DNA of 7,248 nucleotides from an uncultured Clostridia bacterium (GTDB taxonomy: Bacteria; Bacillota; Clostridia; Christensenellales; Borkfalkiaceae). Below the pieces are notes generated by a model, which worked only from the letters and a program-made list of their open reading frames with translations, made no database searches and had not been told where the DNA came from. A program made the position numbers and the translations under genes. The stretch spans positions 1 through 7,248 of the forward strand of contig USSJ01000061.1 of the NCBI GenBank assembly GCA_900557285.1, read 5' to 3'. This document shows, piece after piece, positions 6,600-7,248 of this stretch. Every line of letters starts with the position of its first letter. Within the stretch, counting starts at the first letter, position 1.

Positions 6600-6645
6600 C
6601 CGACGCCAATAAAGCAGATTTTTGTTCTTCCACGGATATCGGGCG
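6600..6645. other. Composition and homology junction
   Basis: Around 6640 the permease-like sequence stops in mid-protein and base composition falls from about 60% GC (hand-counted lines 6721-7140) to that of the main window. Just left of the junction, another minus frame (6589-6639) reads SVEEQKSALLASDRN and then a stop, which could be the last codons of a second broken gene; this is too short to be sure. I see no terminal inverted repeat, target duplication or integrase site at the junction. Confidence 0.5.
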
Positions 6646-6911
6646 GCATCGGCGCAGCGTCCATGAGAACTGCCGCCCGCCGGGCCTTGGGCGAGGTATA
6701 AAAGGTCAGAAAGAACAGCATCCCGATCCACAGCAGAGGCAGCATGCGGGAGAGATAGTCCCCAAAGCTCCAGGGGGAGAAGGGGGCGGTGTGGGATACC
6801 CCCAGGATGGTCACGGCGTGGAGCACCAGCGCCCCATAGAGGAGCATCACCACCGCCAGCCCAATAAAAAACTTGTTCCACAGCAGCCTGCGGCACTCGT
6901 ATCGAAAAATC

Positions 6912-7248
6912 TTACCCAAGGTTCAAATCCTCCTCCGTCAGCCCGCAGGCATCTAAAAATTCTTGGTAGGTCAGATAGGGATACATGGGGTCCAGTTCCC
7001 GGTTGAACAGGTCGTGGAGGATCTGGTCTATGGCCTCCTCGCCGCCCACCAACTGCTCCGCCTTCAGAATTTTTAGGGGCATCTCGCTGTATTGCCGTAC
7101 CCGGGACAGGCTGTTGGAGATAGCCAGCTGCTCATTCTCCGGCAGCATCTCCAGATACTCCGGATGACGGACATAGAAGTTCAGATAGTAGTCGTCCACC
7201 GCCTGCTGCCACTGGTCCACATAGTGCTCCTGTGCGTAGGATGGGCCG
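6912..7248 (-). CDS. C-terminal part of a protein resembling an M1-like metallopeptidase
   Basis: The frame is open to the right edge (GPSYAQEHYVDQW continues upstream of the GTG at 7220), so this is the last 112 residues of a longer protein and GTG 7220 is probably not the true start. The visible part is acidic, helical and without membrane segments. The order of a helix pair (AISNSLSRVRQYSEMPLKILKAEQLVG, 20 or so residues either side of the Met-Pro) then EEAIDQILHDLF and LTYQEFLDACGLTEEDL recalls the C-terminal helices of M1 (gluzincin) peptidases, which are often encoded beside ABC-2 permeases. The catalytic HExxH motif would lie outside the window, so the family is a guess. It overlaps the permease start by 8 bases and shares its GC-rich codon use, suggesting one operon or one imported block. 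Confidence 0.6.
   Translation of the reverse strand, partial: GPSYAQEHYVDQWQQAVDDYYLNFYVRHPEYLEMLPENEQLAISNSLSRVRQYSEMPLKILKAEQLVGGEEAIDQILHDLFNRELDPMYPYLTYQEFLDACGLTEEDLNLG
6929..6936 (-). promoter_or_regulatory. Ribosome binding site fixing the TTG start of the permease remnant
   Basis: GGAGGAGG on the minus strand lies 9 bases before TTG at 6919-6917. No ATG or GTG with a comparable site is near, so this decides the rare TTG start. The site is inside the last codons of the upstream gene, implying translational coupling of the two. Confidence 0.65.

Larger units (their letters stand above)
6392..6919 (-). pseudogene. Disrupted ABC-2-type permease: 5' remnant running into unrelated sequence
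   Basis: The 175-codon frame is a hybrid. Residues 1-93 look like the start of an ABC-2-type transporter permease: basic cytoplasmic RYECRRLLWNK, a membrane helix at about 14-39, a second at 57-75, then TSPKARRAAVLMDAAPMPP, a typical cytoplasmic loop. Permeases of this kind normally continue for several more helices. After residue 93 (near 6641) the translation turns into a basic, low-hydrophobicity tail that includes the 6440-6479 hairpin and the radC promoter, so the gene is broken. The start is TTG at 6919, backed by GGAGGAGG at 6929-6936 and an 8-base overlap with the upstream gene. The first part is GC-rich like its upstream neighbour and unlike the sequence to its left. It is probably inactive; the cause may be recombination or misassembly. 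Confidence 0.7.

Noticed and set aside
6459..6896. Minus frame of 145 codons overlapping the permease remnant
   Set aside because: It overlaps the permease start in another frame, shows no membrane or domain pattern and lacks a ribosome site.
1..7248. CRISPR array, tRNA or rRNA gene, transposase, integrase, toxin-antitoxin pair
   Set aside because: I found no regular repeat-spacer pattern, no tRNA or rRNA gene sequence that I recognise, and no protein of these families in any frame.

Overview
The window looks like chromosome of a Gram-positive anaerobe, most likely a gut member of the Clostridia (Bacillota). The grounds are the XRE regulator type, zinc-ribbon/DUF4190 and BspA-like LRR proteins, the RadC N-terminus, SigA-like TTGACA/TATAAT promoters, strong AGGAGG ribosome sites and U-tailed terminators. 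Hand counts of a few lines give roughly 35-58% GC over the main part and about 55-68% beyond position 6640. No gene identifies the species.

Layout. Positions 1-382 hold no convincing gene, only a leftward extended -10 promoter, a cluster of short palindromes and a terminator. A divergent pair follows: a small zinc-ribbon membrane protein (383-802, minus) and an XRE regulator (916-1197, plus). Their AT-rich intergenic region carries a near-ideal promoter, a palindrome over its -10 element and an imperfect tandem duplication. Positions 1198-1487 hold two terminators.

The core is a leftward cluster: radC (5692-6363), gltX (4177-5616), a sensor histidine kinase (2813-4180), a NarL/LuxR-type response regulator (2191-2841) and a zinc-ribbon/LRR protein (1488-2171). 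gltX and the kinase overlap by 4 bases, kinase and regulator by 29, and the LRR gene starts 19 bases after the regulator, so these four are probably one operon ending at the bidirectional terminator at 1458-1489. gltX makes Glu-tRNA. The kinase and regulator form a membrane signalling pair with unknown signal. The LRR protein could be an output or accessory of that pair, but this is inference. radC has its own likely promoter.

Right end. From about 6641 to 7248 base composition and codon choice change. A partial gene resembling the C-terminus of an M1-like metallopeptidase overlaps the start of an ABC-2-type permease that breaks after about 93 residues. The rest of that reading frame is non-homologous sequence running through a hairpin and the radC promoter. 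This is either a real recombination/insertion scar or an assembly chimera.

I found no convincing new multi-gene system. The most useful leads are the junction near 6640, the duplicated promoter/operator region at 830-895 and the possible small RNA at the left edge.
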